From: Lachnospiraceae bacterium
GTDB lineage: Bacteria; Bacillota; Clostridia; Lachnospirales; Lachnospiraceae
Assembly: GCA_017514845.1 (NCBI GenBank)
Contig: JAFWIM010000076.1
Span: 1 to 53,076 of the forward strand
DNA: 53,076 nucleotides
Reading direction: 5' to 3'
The notes below the pieces were generated by a model that worked only from the letters and a program-made list of their open reading frames with translations, searched no databases and was not told where the DNA came from. A program made the position numbers and the translations under genes. This document shows, piece by piece, positions 53,062-53,076 of the stretch. How positions within the stretch are numbered: the stretch's first letter is position 1; each line of letters starts with the position of its first letter.

Positions 53062-53076
53062 GTCTATACCTCCTTA

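Overview
The window reads as a chromosomal stretch of an anaerobic Clostridia-type Firmicute, most likely Lachnospiraceae-like. This rests on the gene content and on signals seen directly: strong AGGAGG-type ribosome binding sites, canonical TTGNNN-N17-TATAAT promoters, Gram-positive SOS boxes (CGAAC-N4-GTTCG) beside lexA, SepF-type division, a TAXI-type TRAP system, and an orotate-phosphoribosyltransferase-like protein with a loop variant I associate with Lachnospiraceae. No rRNA, tRNA, CRISPR array, transposase or prophage block was recognised. The genus cannot be fixed from the sequence alone.

Layout. 1-4.9 kb (+): sepF, then aroB-lspA-rluD-type pseudouridine synthase and an AI-2E/PerM-family membrane protein. 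5.0-8.0 kb (-): lactate permease and a XerS-like tyrosine recombinase preceded by an unusual array of direct and inverted repeats. 8.2-9.6 kb: the SOS hub, with a LysM/TM division-inhibitor-like gene and lexA diverging from a shared cluster of LexA boxes. 9.6-11.1 kb (-): a membrane-anchored transglutaminase-like protein, then about 600 bp without a convincing gene.

11.7-30.6 kb (-) is a surface-polysaccharide region. In transcription order it holds a chain-length (Wzz-like) protein plus a DUF5011-like surface protein; a 1523-residue DUF4011-SF1 helicase-Vsr-like nuclease resembling known antiphage helicases; rfbA; a CpsB-type tyrosine phosphatase; a zinc-dependent phospholipase C-like protein; a large lipoprotein with Ig-like, ricin-like and NlpC/P60-like parts; an IspD/TarI-type cytidylyltransferase; a sugar-nucleotide epimerase; a Wzx-type flippase; a priming sugar transferase; and a second Wzz-like plus DUF5011-like pair. 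The locus thus has two divergent copies of the same two-gene surface module, one at each end, and no evident glycosyltransferases or polymerase between them.

30.8-39.6 kb (-): aquaporin, a TAXI TRAP transporter (fused permease and binding lipoprotein), malic enzyme, and a MoxR-DUF58-(DUF4129-like membrane protein) operon. At 39.8 kb (+) is the phosphoribosyltransferase-like gene, whose -10 box sits inside a perfect 20-bp palindrome.

40.6-45.2 kb (-) is a tight five-gene operon: a DraG-like ADP-ribosylglycohydrolase, a NADAR protein with a C-terminal DUF6508-like part, a C39-like cysteine peptidase, a GT2 glycosyltransferase and a HAD phosphatase. The pairing of two ADP-ribose-processing families is the best candidate here for a less-described system. 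45.3-53 kb: a sodium/solute symporter with a strong operator-like dyad, a Cys-rich small protein and a glutaredoxin-like protein, a GH51 arabinofuranosidase with an Rrf2 regulator, divergent iscS-iscU, and a cytoplasmic GH27 alpha-galactosidase that is complete at the right edge.

Taken together the genes suggest a plant-glycan-using, organic-acid-exchanging gut-type anaerobe with an elaborate surface. That ecological reading is inference.
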